Shown piece by piece: positions 7,646 through 15,745 of a DNA stretch of 64,000 nt. Below the pieces are notes generated by a model. The model was not told the origin of the DNA. It did no database searches and saw only the letters and a list, made by a program, of their open reading frames with translations. The translations under genes were made by a program, and so were the position numbers. This DNA comes from Candidatus Aalborgicola bjergmarkensis (GTDB lineage Bacteria > Pseudomonadota > Gammaproteobacteria > Burkholderiales > Burkholderiaceae_C), in the NCBI GenBank assembly GCA_016708725.1, contig JADJFE010000003.1, forward strand, positions 417,154-481,153, in the 5' to 3' direction. The stretch's first letter is position 1. The number at the start of each line of letters is the position of its first letter.

Positions 7646-8620
7646 ATGAGCGCGGGATTGCGGGCCGGGTACAAGCAGACGGATGTGGGGGTGATTCCGG
7701 AGGATTGGGAAGTCAAGCAGATGGGGCTGATCGGCACACTGACAATGGGGAAGGGTCTACTCAAGGAAGACATACAGCTTAGCGGGCGCGTTCCTGCAAT
7801 TCCGTATACCGCGCTTTATACGGACTTCGATGAAGTGATCGATTACGCGGAAATAAAGTGGTTCGTTGAAGAGACAAGTGCTCCATATGTTGTCAACGAG
7901 CCTTGCGTGCTAATTGCAAGCTCCTCAAACATGGAGGCCAATACAGGCAAGGCAGCCGCTCTACCGGGTTCAAAACGTGTGGCAGTTGGACGAGAGGTGA
8001 TTACGTTTAAATCATCAAGTGACAAACGCGACCTCAAACAGGCCGCCATGCAGCAACTCCTCACCGGCCAGACCCGGCTGCCGGGGTTTAGTGGGGAGTG
8101 GGAGGTAGCGCAACTAACGTCGCTTTGTGGAATGAAGAGTGGCATGGGAATAACCAGCGCTGACATCGACGATTTTTCACCATATCCTTGTTACGGCGGA
8201 AATGGGCTTCGAGGATATTCGTCACGATTCACACACGATGGTGGATTTGCACTGATCGGACGACAAGGGGCACTCTGCGGCAATGTCGTTGGCGTCGAGG
8301 GGAAGTTCTTTGCGTCGGAACACGCTGTTGTTGTGACTCCGAAATCGCAAATTGATGTTCGGTGGCTCACTTACGTCTTGGCGACGATGCACCTCAATCA
8401 ATACTCTGAGTCGTCCGCTCAGCCAGGCTTGTCCGTCTCAAAAATCCTGATGCTCGACCTAGATGTACCCCCTAGCAAATCGGAACAAACCGCCATCGCC
8501 ACCATCCTCAGCGACATGGACACCGAGCTGGCCGAGCTGGAGTCCCGGCTCGCCAAAGCCCGCCATATCAAGCAAGGCATGATGCAGGAGCTGCTGACCG
8601 GGCGCATTCGATTGGTATGA
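7646..8620 (+). CDS. hsdS: Type I restriction specificity subunit HsdS with internal deletion
   Basis: HsdS recognises the DNA site of a type I system through two target-recognition domains (TRD), each followed by a helical spacer. Here TRD1 begins normally (GYKQTDVGVIPEDWEVKQ), but after VAVGREVITFKSSS the text jumps straight into the end of the central spacer (KRDLKQAAMQQLLTGQTRLP), losing the rest of TRD1 and most of the spacer helix. TRD2 is complete (WEVAQLTSLCGMKSGMGI to LDVPPSKSEQTAIATILSDM) and the C-terminal spacer ends in MMQELLTGRIRLV. The total of 324 residues compares with about 400-450 normally. The fusion is in frame, so the gene stays open but probably cannot read a bipartite site. 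Confidence 0.8.
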   Translation: MSAGLRAGYKQTDVGVIPEDWEVKQMGLIGTLTMGKGLLKEDIQLSGRVPAIPYTALYTDFDEVIDYAEIKWFVEETSAPYVVNEPCVLIASSSNMEANTGKAAALPGSKRVAVGREVITFKSSSDKRDLKQAAMQQLLTGQTRLPGFSGEWEVAQLTSLCGMKSGMGITSADIDDFSPYPCYGGNGLRGYSSRFTHDGGFALIGRQGALCGNVVGVEGKFFASEHAVVVTPKSQIDVRWLTYVLATMHLNQYSESSAQPGLSVSKILMLDLDVPPSKSEQTAIATILSDMDTELAELESRLAKARHIKQGMMQELLTGRIRLV

Positions 8621-8642
8621 ACAGCTACCTCACCCGCTACCC

Positions 8643-9287
8643 ATGACAAACCGATACGAAGTTTCTGGCACGCAAGGTGAGTTTCAGAATGGGTCTGATC
8701 ATCTTGTACTTGCCAACAAACTTGGCATTACCTCGCCAGATGACATGAATGAGTTGGAACTTGGTCTTCTCACCCAGCTGTATGAGGACGTGCTTGTCAA
8801 CGCACTACCAGAGCGTCAACTGACCGTAGCCGACCTCAAAATCTGGCATCACCGCTGGCTGGGAAATGTGTATGCATGGGCCGGGCAGGAGCGCACAGTG
8901 AACATGAGCAAAGGGGACTTCATGTTTGCAGCAGCGCCACAAATTGCACGGCTATTGGCCGAGTTCGAGCGCACCTGCCTAGTGAAGTGGACTCCGTGCC
9001 ACAACATGACCACCGACACCTTGGCACAGGCCATGGCCGTGACACACGTCGAGTTGATTTTGATCCACCCTTTTCGCGAGGGCAACGGCCGTCTGGCCCG
9101 CTTGCTGATCGATGTAATGGCCGTGCAGTCAGGTCGGGAACCCCTGGATTACAGCGAATGGGAAGCGCATAAAACCGAGTATTTTGCTGCGATCCACCAA
9201 GGGCTGGCAGGCAACTACGCGCCTATGAAGTATTGGGTGACCCAAGCCATAGGTACCGACGGGCAAGACCTCAAGCGGCCAGTTTGA
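8643..9287 (+). CDS. Fic-domain protein (AMP transferase family)
   Basis: The 214-residue protein carries an intact Fic motif HPFREGNGRLAR, with catalytic His and the GNGR anion hole, inside helices that start LYEDVLVNALPE. Fic enzymes usually transfer AMP to a Ser, Thr or Tyr of a target protein. I see no separate Phd or antitoxin gene beside it; the N-terminus has no clear inhibitory (S/T)xxxE(G/N) helix that I can identify. It lies 22 bp after hsdS, a common place for Fic genes in type I loci. The last codons (QDLKRPV) come from a 23-bp direct repeat also present at 10102. Confidence 0.85.
   Translation: MTNRYEVSGTQGEFQNGSDHLVLANKLGITSPDDMNELELGLLTQLYEDVLVNALPERQLTVADLKIWHHRWLGNVYAWAGQERTVNMSKGDFMFAAAPQIARLLAEFERTCLVKWTPCHNMTTDTLAQAMAVTHVELILIHPFREGNGRLARLLIDVMAVQSGREPLDYSEWEAHKTEYFAAIHQGLAGNYAPMKYWVTQAIGTDGQDLKRPV
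9264..9286. repeat. 23-bp direct repeat, copy 1
   Basis: CAAGACCTCAAGCGGCCAGT plus TTG; identical to 10102-10124. The two copies bracket the truncated AlbA_2-type gene. Confidence 0.75.
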
Positions 9288-9438
9288 TATGCTGAAAACG
9301 CAGCTTGCTTTGGTTTTGCAGCTTTTGCTCCAGTTGCTGGACGCTTTGTCCCGTTTCCACAGCGGTCGAGCTGGCCACAGCGCGCCGCACAGCCTGCAAG
9401 CTAGGTTTTTTACGGGTGTTTTGCGTGGTTTTTGGCAT
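9271..9438 (-). CDS. Possible small basic protein, 55 residues
   Basis: ATG at 9436-9438, TGA at 9271-9273. The product (MPKTTQNTRKKPSLQAVRRA ... QQLEQKLQNQSKLRFQHIKLAA) is basic at the N-terminus, followed by a short coiled stretch. It overlaps the 3' end of the fic gene in convergent orientation and fills an otherwise gene-free 160-bp gap. No clear ribosome site is visible. I do not recognise the family; it could be chance. Confidence 0.25.
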   Translation of the reverse strand: MPKTTQNTRKKPSLQAVRRAVASSTAVETGQSVQQLEQKLQNQSKLRFQHIKLAA

Positions 9439-9454
9439 GGTTGTTCAGTAAAAG

Positions 9455-10090
9455 GTGGTGCTGCTAGTTTACAGACTTACTGTCAGATTGCAGCGCCTGG
9501 AAACCTATTTGTTCCCCATGCCCGCCTTGCGCGAGGCCTTGCTCAATGCGGTGATGCACAAGGACTACAGCAGCGGCATTCCGATTCAGATCAGCGTTTA
9601 TGAAGACAAGATAGTGCTGTGGAACGCCGGCCAGTTGCCCGAGCCCTGGACGGTGGAAAAATTGCTGGGCAAACACCCATCCCATCCTTTCAACCCGCTA
9701 CTGGCCTCGGCGTTTTTCCGTGCCGGGTATGTCGAGTCCTGGGGGCGCGGCATCGAAAAAATACGCCGGGAATGCGCTAGCCACGATGTACCGGAGCCAA
9801 TTTTTGATACCAGCATGTCGGGGCTGATGCTGACCTTCAAGGCCAATCCGGCGCATCTGAAAACTTCGGCAAAAACGCCGGTGAAAACGCCGGTGAAAAC
9901 GCCGGTAAAAACGCCAACAGCCATCTTGGCGTGCTTGGGAGCCAATCCAAGTATGACGCTGACCGAGGTGGCCGCCCAGTTGGGTAAATCAGTTAGTGCG
10001 GTTGAGCGGGCCAGCGCCAAGCTGGTAGCAGACGGCAAGCTCAGATATGTAGGCCCCAAAAAGGGCGGGCATTGGGAGGTGTTGCCATGA
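9455..10090 (+). pseudogene. AlbA_2/COG2865-type ATP-binding regulator, C-terminal half
   Basis: The sequence from LETYLFPMPALREALLNAVM onwards matches the C-terminal GHKL-like ATPase half of COG2865 proteins (AVMHKDYSSGIPIQISVYED, LPEPWTVEKLL, NPLLASAFFRAGYVESWGRGIEKI) followed by a winged-helix domain (LTEVAAQLGKSVSAVERASAKL). The N-terminal AlbA_2 (Schlafen-like) domain, roughly 200 residues, is missing; the first codons before LETYL are unrelated. A linker is made of a 12-bp unit repeated about four times (KTPV units). Such proteins are often part of defence or stress loci. Truncation makes function doubtful. Confidence 0.7.
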
Positions 10091-10101
10091 GCAGCACCGG
10101 A

Positions 10102-10124
10102 CAAGACCTCAAGCGGCCAGTTTG
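10102..10124. repeat. 23-bp direct repeat, copy 2
   Basis: Identical to 9264-9286; runs directly into dispersed repeat A copy 6. Confidence 0.75.
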
Positions 10125-10175
10125 GTAGCTTCTTGCGCACGTTCCACGGGGGCTGGAGGCACATTTCCATTAAAA
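10124..10175 (+). repeat. Dispersed repeat A, copy 6
   Basis: GGTAGCTTCTTGCGCACGTT, then CCACGGGGGCTGGAGGCACAT. Lies between the AlbA_2-type remnant and the PIN remnant. Confidence 0.65.
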
Positions 10176-10215
10176 AACGGGGAGTCTGGCTTTTTATCGT
10201 AGGGGTATTGCCATA

Positions 10216-10546
10216 TCATCAGCCCCTTTTCGGCAATGCGCTGTGGCTGGAATACCAGGATTTTCTGGGTCGCCCGGTCTGGGGCGATGGCACCACGCCG
10301 GATGAGCGTATTGCGGTGCTGGCGGCGCTGGGAAAGCAGGGGCGCTGGGTCACGGTGTATTACGGCTGGCGGCCTAATTTGCCCGATGAGGCCGACAACC
10401 ACCTGATTGAACTGGCGCTGGCAGGTGGGGCAGCGGCCATCGTGACGCACAATTTGCGCGATGTGCGGGGTGGAGAATTGCGCCCTGTTCGGGGAACGTC
10501 TGGCCGGATGTTCCCTTCTAATGGGAATAAAAGGCCATGGTTTTAG
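10216..10546 (+). pseudogene. PIN-domain toxin remnant (N-terminus lost)
   Basis: From QPLFGNALWLEYQDFLGRPV through RWVTVYYGWRPNLPDEADNH and AAAIVTHNLRDVRGGELR the text matches the second half of putative-toxin PIN-family proteins. The conserved DEADNHLIEL and VTHNLRD blocks carry late acidic residues of the PIN active site. The N-terminal strand with the first catalytic Asp (usually VLDTNVL) is absent, replaced by DNA of repeat A. PIN toxins are Mg-dependent RNases; this piece should be inactive. The last ~20 codons look unrelated. Confidence 0.65.
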
Positions 10547-10665
10547 GAACGGCGCAGAGGAAGTCCAAGGCAAAATCGCAGGGCGATGAACAAAAACCGG
10601 ATACGAGGCGTGATGCATTCGGGACGAGCGGGCACGTGACCGCAAAGTCCTCTATCTTCTTTGAG

Positions 10666-10720
10666 GCTAATCGGCCTGAAAGGCTTATGGAACGTGCGGG
10701 AACAGCTATTGAATCAGGAG
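10666..10720 (-). repeat. Dispersed repeat A, copy 7
   Basis: Plus-strand text AATCGGCCTGAAAGGCTTAT, then GGAACGTGCGGGAACAGCTA and TTGAATCAGGAG. The last ~30 bases recur almost exactly inside trpD at 62550. Confidence 0.75.
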
Positions 10721-10779
10721 AATCATGGTTGTGGGTTTTTGGGTGGATGCGCACACATTGCGTTACGGCATGTGCTCGT

Positions 10780-10938
10780 GAACAAAAAATCCCGGTACAC
10801 GAGGCCAGCATCGGCTCGGTATTCGGTATCGGCTTTCCGGCCTGGACCGGCGGGGCCATGCAGTTCATCTCAGGAAACCCTGCGCCGCCACCAGCCACGC
10901 TACCGAGGACTGGTCCAGGTTTGGTAGCTTTTGGGTAA
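10780..10938 (+). pseudogene. 3-hydroxyacyl-CoA dehydrogenase C-terminal scrap
   Basis: The residues ASIGSVFGIGFPAWTGGAMQ resemble the conserved late segment of FadB/FadJ-type multifunctional beta-oxidation proteins. Only about 25 residues are recognisable; after FISG the text is unrelated. The stretch 10547-11087 otherwise holds repeat A and spacer. Low-evidence call based on one motif. Confidence 0.4.
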
Positions 10939-11049
10939 AAACAGCCATTTCCGCTTATGCAGCAAGCGGGTGCAGCTCTGTTTTTGGTAGCATTTACCGC
11001 GCACGCACTTCAGTTATACTGGTTCGCATCCACCAAAAACACAACAAAC

Positions 11050-11072
11050 ACGGGGCTTGCGTCCCGTTTTTT
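11050..11072 (+). terminator. Stem-loop with T-run upstream of the reductase gene
   Basis: ACGGG-GCTTGCGT-CCCGT followed by a run of six or seven T. It sits 15 bp before the next gene start, so it could end upstream transcription or act as a leader attenuator. Confidence 0.5.
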
Positions 11073-11087
11073 ACATCGGAGTACTAC

Positions 11088-11705
11088 ATGAAAATCGGCA
11101 TCATCGGAGCAGGCATGATTGGCGGCACACTGGGGCCGCTGTGGCTCAAGGCGGGGCATGAGGTCCGTTACGGCACCCGTCACCCGGAGCAGGTTCAGGT
11201 GCCCGGCGCGGGCAGCGACACGGTGGCCGCCGTTGGCCAATGGGCTGAAGTGCTCGCCATTGCCATTCCCCTGGGTGCCACCCCCGAGGTGGCGCAGGCA
11301 CTGGGCTCGTCGGTTCAGGGCAAGGTGGTGCTGGATACGGGCAATCTCATTGCAGGCAAGGAGCCGACCGATGCTGCTGCCGTTGCAAAATCCGGCGGAT
11401 CGGGTGTCTGGGTGGCGAGCCATCTGCCTGGTGCCCATGTGGTCAAGGCGTTTAACACCGTGTACTTCAAAATCTTGCAGAGCCAATCCGGTCGCACGGA
11501 TGGGCCGCAGCTGGGCATCCCGCTGGCTGGCGACGATGCCGCAGCGCTGGATACGGCGCAAGGTCTGGTCCGCGACGCCGGATTCGAGCCCGTGGTGTTT
11601 GGCGCATTGAGCCAGGCCATACATTTCGAGAACGGCACCCCCGTCTGGAACACCGGGGCCAGTGCCGAGGCGCTGCGCCGCTACCTCAGCGAAGTGCGCG
11701 CATAA
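11088..11705 (+). CDS. NAD(P)-binding F420-reductase-like oxidoreductase
   Basis: The 205-residue protein begins MKIGIIGAGMIGGTLGPLWL, a GxGxxG-type Rossmann nucleotide-binding site, followed by YGTRHPE and later LDTGNLIAG and HVVKAFNTVYF, which are typical of the NADPH-dependent F420-reductase/Pro-3-carboxylate dehydrogenase-like superfamily (NPD). In betaproteobacteria these are usually annotated only as NADP oxidoreductases; no substrate can be named. The start is supported by GGAG ten bases upstream. A GST-fold protein gene follows 29 bp downstream and may be cotranscribed. Confidence 0.8.
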   Translation: MKIGIIGAGMIGGTLGPLWLKAGHEVRYGTRHPEQVQVPGAGSDTVAAVGQWAEVLAIAIPLGATPEVAQALGSSVQGKVVLDTGNLIAGKEPTDAAAVAKSGGSGVWVASHLPGAHVVKAFNTVYFKILQSQSGRTDGPQLGIPLAGDDAAALDTAQGLVRDAGFEPVVFGALSQAIHFENGTPVWNTGASAEALRRYLSEVRA

Positions 11706-11734
11706 ACGCCTTGTTCAACATCAAAGGAACCGCC

Positions 11735-12517
11735 ATGCCTGCCCACATAGCGCACCAGGTACGTGTTCTGCAATCCGTGGCGACGTCCACGCTGGCTGCC
11801 TGGCGGGGAACCAGCGTGCTCAAGGCCGCAAGCCAGCCAGCGCAACGGCTCAAGCTTTATGACATGGAGGGCAGTCCCGCGTGCCGCAACGTGCGTGAAG
11901 CCTTGACCGCGCTGGGTCTGGATGCAGAAATCTATCCCTGCCCCGAAGGAGGCAAGCGTTACCGTGGCGAAGCCGAAAAGCTGGGCGGCAAGCTGCAATT
12001 CCCGCTGCTGGTGGATACGAATACCAACACCACGCTGTACGATTCGGCGCCCATCGTTGACTATCTGTTTCGCACCTATGGTGGCCGGAAAACGCCGCGC
12101 GCCTACCGGGCGGGGACACTGCGCCCCCTGTTGGGAACCCTCGCATCCGCCATGCGTGGCCTGCGCGGAATCAAGGCACGCCCTGCAAAACACGCCATAA
12201 AGCACCCCGAACAGTTGCTGGAACTGTGGAGCTTCGAGTCCAGCCCGTATTCACGTCTGGTGCGCGAAACGCTCACCGAACTGGAAATTGCCTATGTGCT
12301 GCACAACCTGGGCAAGGAGCAGTTTGCCGACATGGGGCCGGCTGTGCTGCGCGTCAAGCCTGGCCCCTATAAGCCACGCCCAGGTGGTCGGCGTGAAAAG
12401 GTGTTGGCGCAACTGGGGCGTGTCCAGTTGCCCTATCTGGAAGACCCCAACACGGGTGTGAAGATGTACGAATCCAGGAAAATCATCGACTATCTGGAGC
12501 GGCAATACGCCGCATGA
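11735..12517 (+). CDS. Double glutathione S-transferase N-terminal-fold protein
   Basis: The ATG at 11735 (MPAHIAHQVRVLQSV) follows AAAGGA. The 260-residue product contains two thioredoxin-like GST N-terminal domains in tandem: about residues 38-115 (LKLYDMEGSPACRNVREALT ... FPLLVDTNTNTTLYDSAPIVDYL) and about 175-260 (LELWSFESSPYSRLVRETLT ... LPYLEDPNTGVKMYESRKII DYL pattern). Each has the cis-Pro and the (D/E)S glutathione contact. The helical C-terminal GST domain is absent. A CxxC or SPxC redox site is partly kept (SPAC in domain 1, SPYS in domain 2). Likely a thiol-binding or redox protein; substrate unknown. Confidence 0.8.
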   Translation: MPAHIAHQVRVLQSVATSTLAAWRGTSVLKAASQPAQRLKLYDMEGSPACRNVREALTALGLDAEIYPCPEGGKRYRGEAEKLGGKLQFPLLVDTNTNTTLYDSAPIVDYLFRTYGGRKTPRAYRAGTLRPLLGTLASAMRGLRGIKARPAKHAIKHPEQLLELWSFESSPYSRLVRETLTELEIAYVLHNLGKEQFADMGPAVLRVKPGPYKPRPGGRREKVLAQLGRVQLPYLEDPNTGVKMYESRKIIDYLERQYAA

Positions 12518-12519
12518 AG

Positions 12520-13221
12520 TCAGTCGTTGGGTCCACCCATGCCAAAGAGGCTCAACAAACTGGTGAACAGATTAAAAACCGACACGTACAGGCTCACGGT
12601 AGCCATGACGTAGTTGGTCTCGCCACCATGCACGATACGGCTGGTTTCAAACAGGATCAGCCCCGCCGACAGCAAAGCCACCGCAGCCGAAACTGCCAAC
12701 CCCAAAGCGGGTATCTCCAGCAGCATGGCGGCAATGCCGGCAATCAGCGCAATCACCATGCCGATAAACAGAAAACCGCCCATGAAACTGAAGTCGCGCC
12801 GCGTCGTCAGCACATAGCCTGACAGCGCCAGGAATGTCGCGCCGGTTGCAACCAGCGCAAGCGCTATGGACTGTGCGCCACCGGGCAGCTCCAGGTATCT
12901 TGCCAACAGCGGCCCCAGCGTGTAGCCCATGAAACCCGTCAGGGCAAATACCGCTGGCAAGGCCCAGCCACTGTTTTGCAGCTTGAATACGGCGAATAAC
13001 AGGCCGAAGTACCCGACCAGGGTCAAAATCAGGCCTGGTGCTGGCAGTTGCAATGTGAGTGCGGCCACCGCTACACCCGCACTGAACAGCAAGGTCATGG
13101 CCAGCAGGGCGTAGGTGTTGCGCAATACCCGCTTGATCGCATCGGCATGCGGGGCTTGCACAGGCGTTTCCAGGCCAGGGTAATGGCGCTGGTCTATGGA
13201 TGATGGGTGCATGTTGAACAT
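12520..13221 (-). CDS. yccA: Bax inhibitor-1/YccA family membrane protein
   Basis: The 233-residue protein has seven predicted hydrophobic segments after a ~30-residue soluble N-terminus, with family blocks VLRNTYALLAMTLLFSAGVA, GFMGYTLGP and the C-terminal ETNYVMATVSLYVSVFNLF. In E. coli, YccA is a substrate and modulator of the FtsH protease at the inner membrane. Length and topology are normal. It converges with the GST-like gene, with only two bases between stop codons. Confidence 0.85.
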   Translation of the reverse strand: MFNMHPSSIDQRHYPGLETPVQAPHADAIKRVLRNTYALLAMTLLFSAGVAVAALTLQLPAPGLILTLVGYFGLLFAVFKLQNSGWALPAVFALTGFMGYTLGPLLARYLELPGGAQSIALALVATGATFLALSGYVLTTRRDFSFMGGFLFIGMVIALIAGIAAMLLEIPALGLAVSAAVALLSAGLILFETSRIVHGGETNYVMATVSLYVSVFNLFTSLLSLFGMGGPND

Positions 13222-13235
13222 GATGTGGTTTCCTT

Positions 13236-13586
13236 TCAGGTGTTCAGACTCAAACTCAAGGGGATGGTGGTGCGCCCGCGTACCGGTTTCTGGTTGCGCT
13301 GCAGGCTGCGGGTCAGAACCCGTGTCGCCCTGCTCAGGGAACGGTCCAGTGCGGTGCGCCAGTCACGCGCTAATGAAGCGATCACCACGGTGCCAAGCAT
13401 TTCGGTTTTCAGTTCGACCTGGCAACGTTTGTCCACCCCGCCACGCGGACCATTGATGTCCGAAAACTGGACCTTGGCGCGTATCACCAGGGCCGTGAGG
13501 CGGCGCAGGGCAAAACGCACACGTGCAACGGACATATCGTGCAACGGGGTGCCATCGGTTTCGCGGGATTCAAAAATAATTTGCAA
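13236..13586 (-). CDS. HPF/RaiA-like ribosome-associated protein
   Basis: The start chosen is TTG at 13584-13586 (QIIFESRETDGTPLHDMSVA), with CTGGAG seven bases upstream. The open frame extends further upstream but that part does not look coding. The ~116-residue product has the alpha-beta pattern of hibernation promoting factor relatives: VRRV-like helix (ARVRFALRRLTALVIRAKVQ), then FSDINGPRGGVDKRCQVELK, VVIASLARDWRTALDRSLSR. Such proteins bind the 30S decoding region; many Burkholderiales carry divergent extra copies like this. Role by family resemblance only. Confidence 0.7.
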   Translation of the reverse strand: MQIIFESRETDGTPLHDMSVARVRFALRRLTALVIRAKVQFSDINGPRGGVDKRCQVELKTEMLGTVVIASLARDWRTALDRSLSRATRVLTRSLQRNQKPVRGRTTIPLSLSLNT

Positions 13587-13685
13587 GGTATTTCTCCAGG
13601 TTGTGAAAGAGGCCCCTACGATAAACACCAGACGAACCATTAAAAAGCAGATAATTTGTTATTTTGATTCCTAAAAAAACTGACC

Positions 13686-14570
13686 ATGAGCGCGCCATTC
13701 AACTACAAGCATCTGTATTACTTCTGGGTCGTTGCCAAGGAAGGAGGCATCTCGCGGGCTGCTGACAAGCTGGACATGGCGGTGCAAACCGTGAGTGCGC
13801 AGGTGCGCGAACTGGAACGTTCGCTGGGGTACGCGCTACTGAAACCGGCCGGGCGCGGGCTGGTGCTGACCGATGCAGGTCTGGCCGCCATGCACCAGGC
13901 GGACCAGATTTTTCAGCTCGGCGAGGAACTGCCAGCGCGGGTGCGTGATGCCGTCAGCACGCCCACCGTGCGCCTGGCGGTGGGTATCTGTGACAGTCTG
14001 CCAAAGCTTGTGGTACGGCGCCTGCTGCAGCCGGTGGTGCCTGAGCCCAACTTGCGTTTGTTATGCCACGAGGGCAACCTGGATGAGTTGCTGGGTGACC
14101 TGGCCCTGCACCGGCTGGACGTGGTGTTATCCGACCGTCCTGCGCCCGCCAACCCCAACATCAAGCTCTACAGCCACGCCATGGGCACGTCCACCATCGC
14201 CTGGTATGGCACTGCGGCTTTGGTGGCGGCTGCGAGCCAGGATTTTCCGCAGTGTCTGGCCAAGCTGCCTTTGCTGCTGCCCGCTGCGCACACCGCCGTG
14301 CGCGACCGCATAGACCAATGGTTTGAACAGCGTGCCATGCGCCCGCGCATCGTGGGCGAGTTTGACGACAGTGCCTTGCTGAAAACCTTTGGCGCCAGTG
14401 GCATGGGCGTATTTCCGGCAGCCCAGTGGGTACACGACGATCTGCTGGCCCATTATGCGGTGCAGCGTTTAGGCCCCTGCGAAGGTGTGACCGAACACTT
14501 TTTTGCCATAGGCACCGAAAAGAAGGTGCAGCACCCGCTGGTACAGCGTCTGCTGCAACCCATGTTGTAG
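13686..14570 (+). CDS. nhaR: LysR-family regulator NhaR
   Basis: The 294-residue protein starts MSAPFNYKHLYYFWVVAKEG with the LysR winged helix (ISRAADKLDMAVQTVSAQVR ELERSLG) and a substrate-binding domain (RLAVGICDSLPKLVVRRLLQ). NYKHLYYFWVVAKEG is the NhaR signature. NhaR activates sodium/proton antiporter genes and other stress genes in response to sodium. No nhaA lies next to it here; it converges with a TerC/Alx gene, an arrangement with a possible ion-homeostasis theme. Confidence 0.85.
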   Translation: MSAPFNYKHLYYFWVVAKEGGISRAADKLDMAVQTVSAQVRELERSLGYALLKPAGRGLVLTDAGLAAMHQADQIFQLGEELPARVRDAVSTPTVRLAVGICDSLPKLVVRRLLQPVVPEPNLRLLCHEGNLDELLGDLALHRLDVVLSDRPAPANPNIKLYSHAMGTSTIAWYGTAALVAAASQDFPQCLAKLPLLLPAAHTAVRDRIDQWFEQRAMRPRIVGEFDDSALLKTFGASGMGVFPAAQWVHDDLLAHYAVQRLGPCEGVTEHFFAIGTEKKVQHPLVQRLLQPML

Positions 14571-14581
14571 CTTCATGCGCT

Positions 14582-15553
14582 TCATGCGATTTTCTTACCC
14601 TTGGGCTGGGCTGGCGCACTGCGGATGCTCAGCAGCATGGTCAGCACCAGGATACCCACCACCACAGCTAGCGAGACCAGCACCGGGATTTTGTAGATGT
14701 CCACCACACACATCTTGACCCCGATGAACACCAGAATCACCGCCAAGCCATAGTTCAGCAAATGGAACTTGTTGGCCACCGCTGCCAGCAGGAAATACAT
14801 CGCACGCAGCCCCAGGATGGCAAACACATTGCTGGTCAGCACGATGAACGGGTCGCTGGTGATGGCAAAGATCGCCGGGATGGAATCCACCGCGAAAATC
14901 ACATCGGTCAGCGCAATCAGACATATCACCATGAACAGCGGAGTGGCAATCTTTTGGCCGTTTTCCACCGTCCAGAATTTCTCACCATCGTAGTTCTTGC
15001 TCACCGGCAGCAGTTTGCGCAACAGCTTGAGCGCCGGGTTGTCATCCAGGTCGGGTTCTTGTCCAGCGGCCCACCACATCTTCACGCCCGTGAGGATGAG
15101 GAATGCGCCGAAAAGATACAAAATCCAGTGGAACTGGGCCAGTAACCAGCCCCCCACCAGGATCATGATGGTGCGCAGCACAATCGCTCCGATGATGCCA
15201 ATCATCAACACCCGTTTTTGAAAGTGGCTTGGTACGCAGAAATAGGTAAAAACCAGCAAAAACACAAAGATGTTGTCTACCGCCAGTGACTTTTCAATCA
15301 GGTAGCCCGTCAGGAATTCCAGCGACTTGGTATTGGCAATTTCACTGGAGCCGGTACTGTCCTTGACGGCCCACCAGAACAGGCCATTGAACAGGAAGCT
15401 TAAAGCGATCCAGACCAGCGACCAGTTCCACGCCTCCTTGATGCCGATGTCGTGCGCGCCCTGTTTTTTGAGCACAACAAAGTCAATAAACAGCGACACC
15501 AGAACGATGCCGCCAAAGGTGGCCCATAGCCATAAGGGTGCGATTGTCTGCAT
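14582..15553 (-). CDS. alx: TerC-family membrane protein (Alx-like)
   Basis: The 323-residue protein has about nine transmembrane segments and the family blocks FIDFVVLKKQGAHDIGIKEA, LTGYLIEKSLAVDNIFVFLL, TPLFMVICLIALTDVIFAVD and SIPAIFAITSDPFIVLTSNV. The repeated acidic motifs in membrane helices (SLAVDN, DVIFAVDS) are the likely metal-binding residues. Alx exports manganese in E. coli under control of a yybP-ykoY riboswitch; I looked for that element upstream and did not recognise it. Length is normal. Confidence 0.85.
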   Translation of the reverse strand: MQTIAPLWLWATFGGIVLVSLFIDFVVLKKQGAHDIGIKEAWNWSLVWIALSFLFNGLFWWAVKDSTGSSEIANTKSLEFLTGYLIEKSLAVDNIFVFLLVFTYFCVPSHFQKRVLMIGIIGAIVLRTIMILVGGWLLAQFHWILYLFGAFLILTGVKMWWAAGQEPDLDDNPALKLLRKLLPVSKNYDGEKFWTVENGQKIATPLFMVICLIALTDVIFAVDSIPAIFAITSDPFIVLTSNVFAILGLRAMYFLLAAVANKFHLLNYGLAVILVFIGVKMCVVDIYKIPVLVSLAVVVGILVLTMLLSIRSAPAQPKGKKIA

Positions 15554-15745
15554 AAGTGAACCTTGAGTGAATATTGGAAGTTTGACGTTGGCAGGAAGTC
15601 TAGTGGAATATCGTCATGTTTATTGTGATAATTTCGCCAATAATGTTCGTAAAAAAGAGAGTGTTCCAGCGGATTTACGTGCTTTGTCGCATGCCGTGTG
15701 GCTACCATCATTGCAGTATCTCAACAATGACCGATGGAGTTTTTC

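Noticed and set aside
9865..9920. Tandem 12-bp units that at first looked like a CRISPR or array
   Set aside because: Units are contiguous without spacers and encode a KTPV linker.
10109..10645. Long minus-strand open frame over the PIN remnant
   Set aside because: No recognisable domain; the plus-strand frame has clear PIN homology.
15554..15735. Possible yybP-ykoY manganese riboswitch upstream of the TerC/Alx gene
   Set aside because: I could not find the conserved core of that riboswitch in this stretch.
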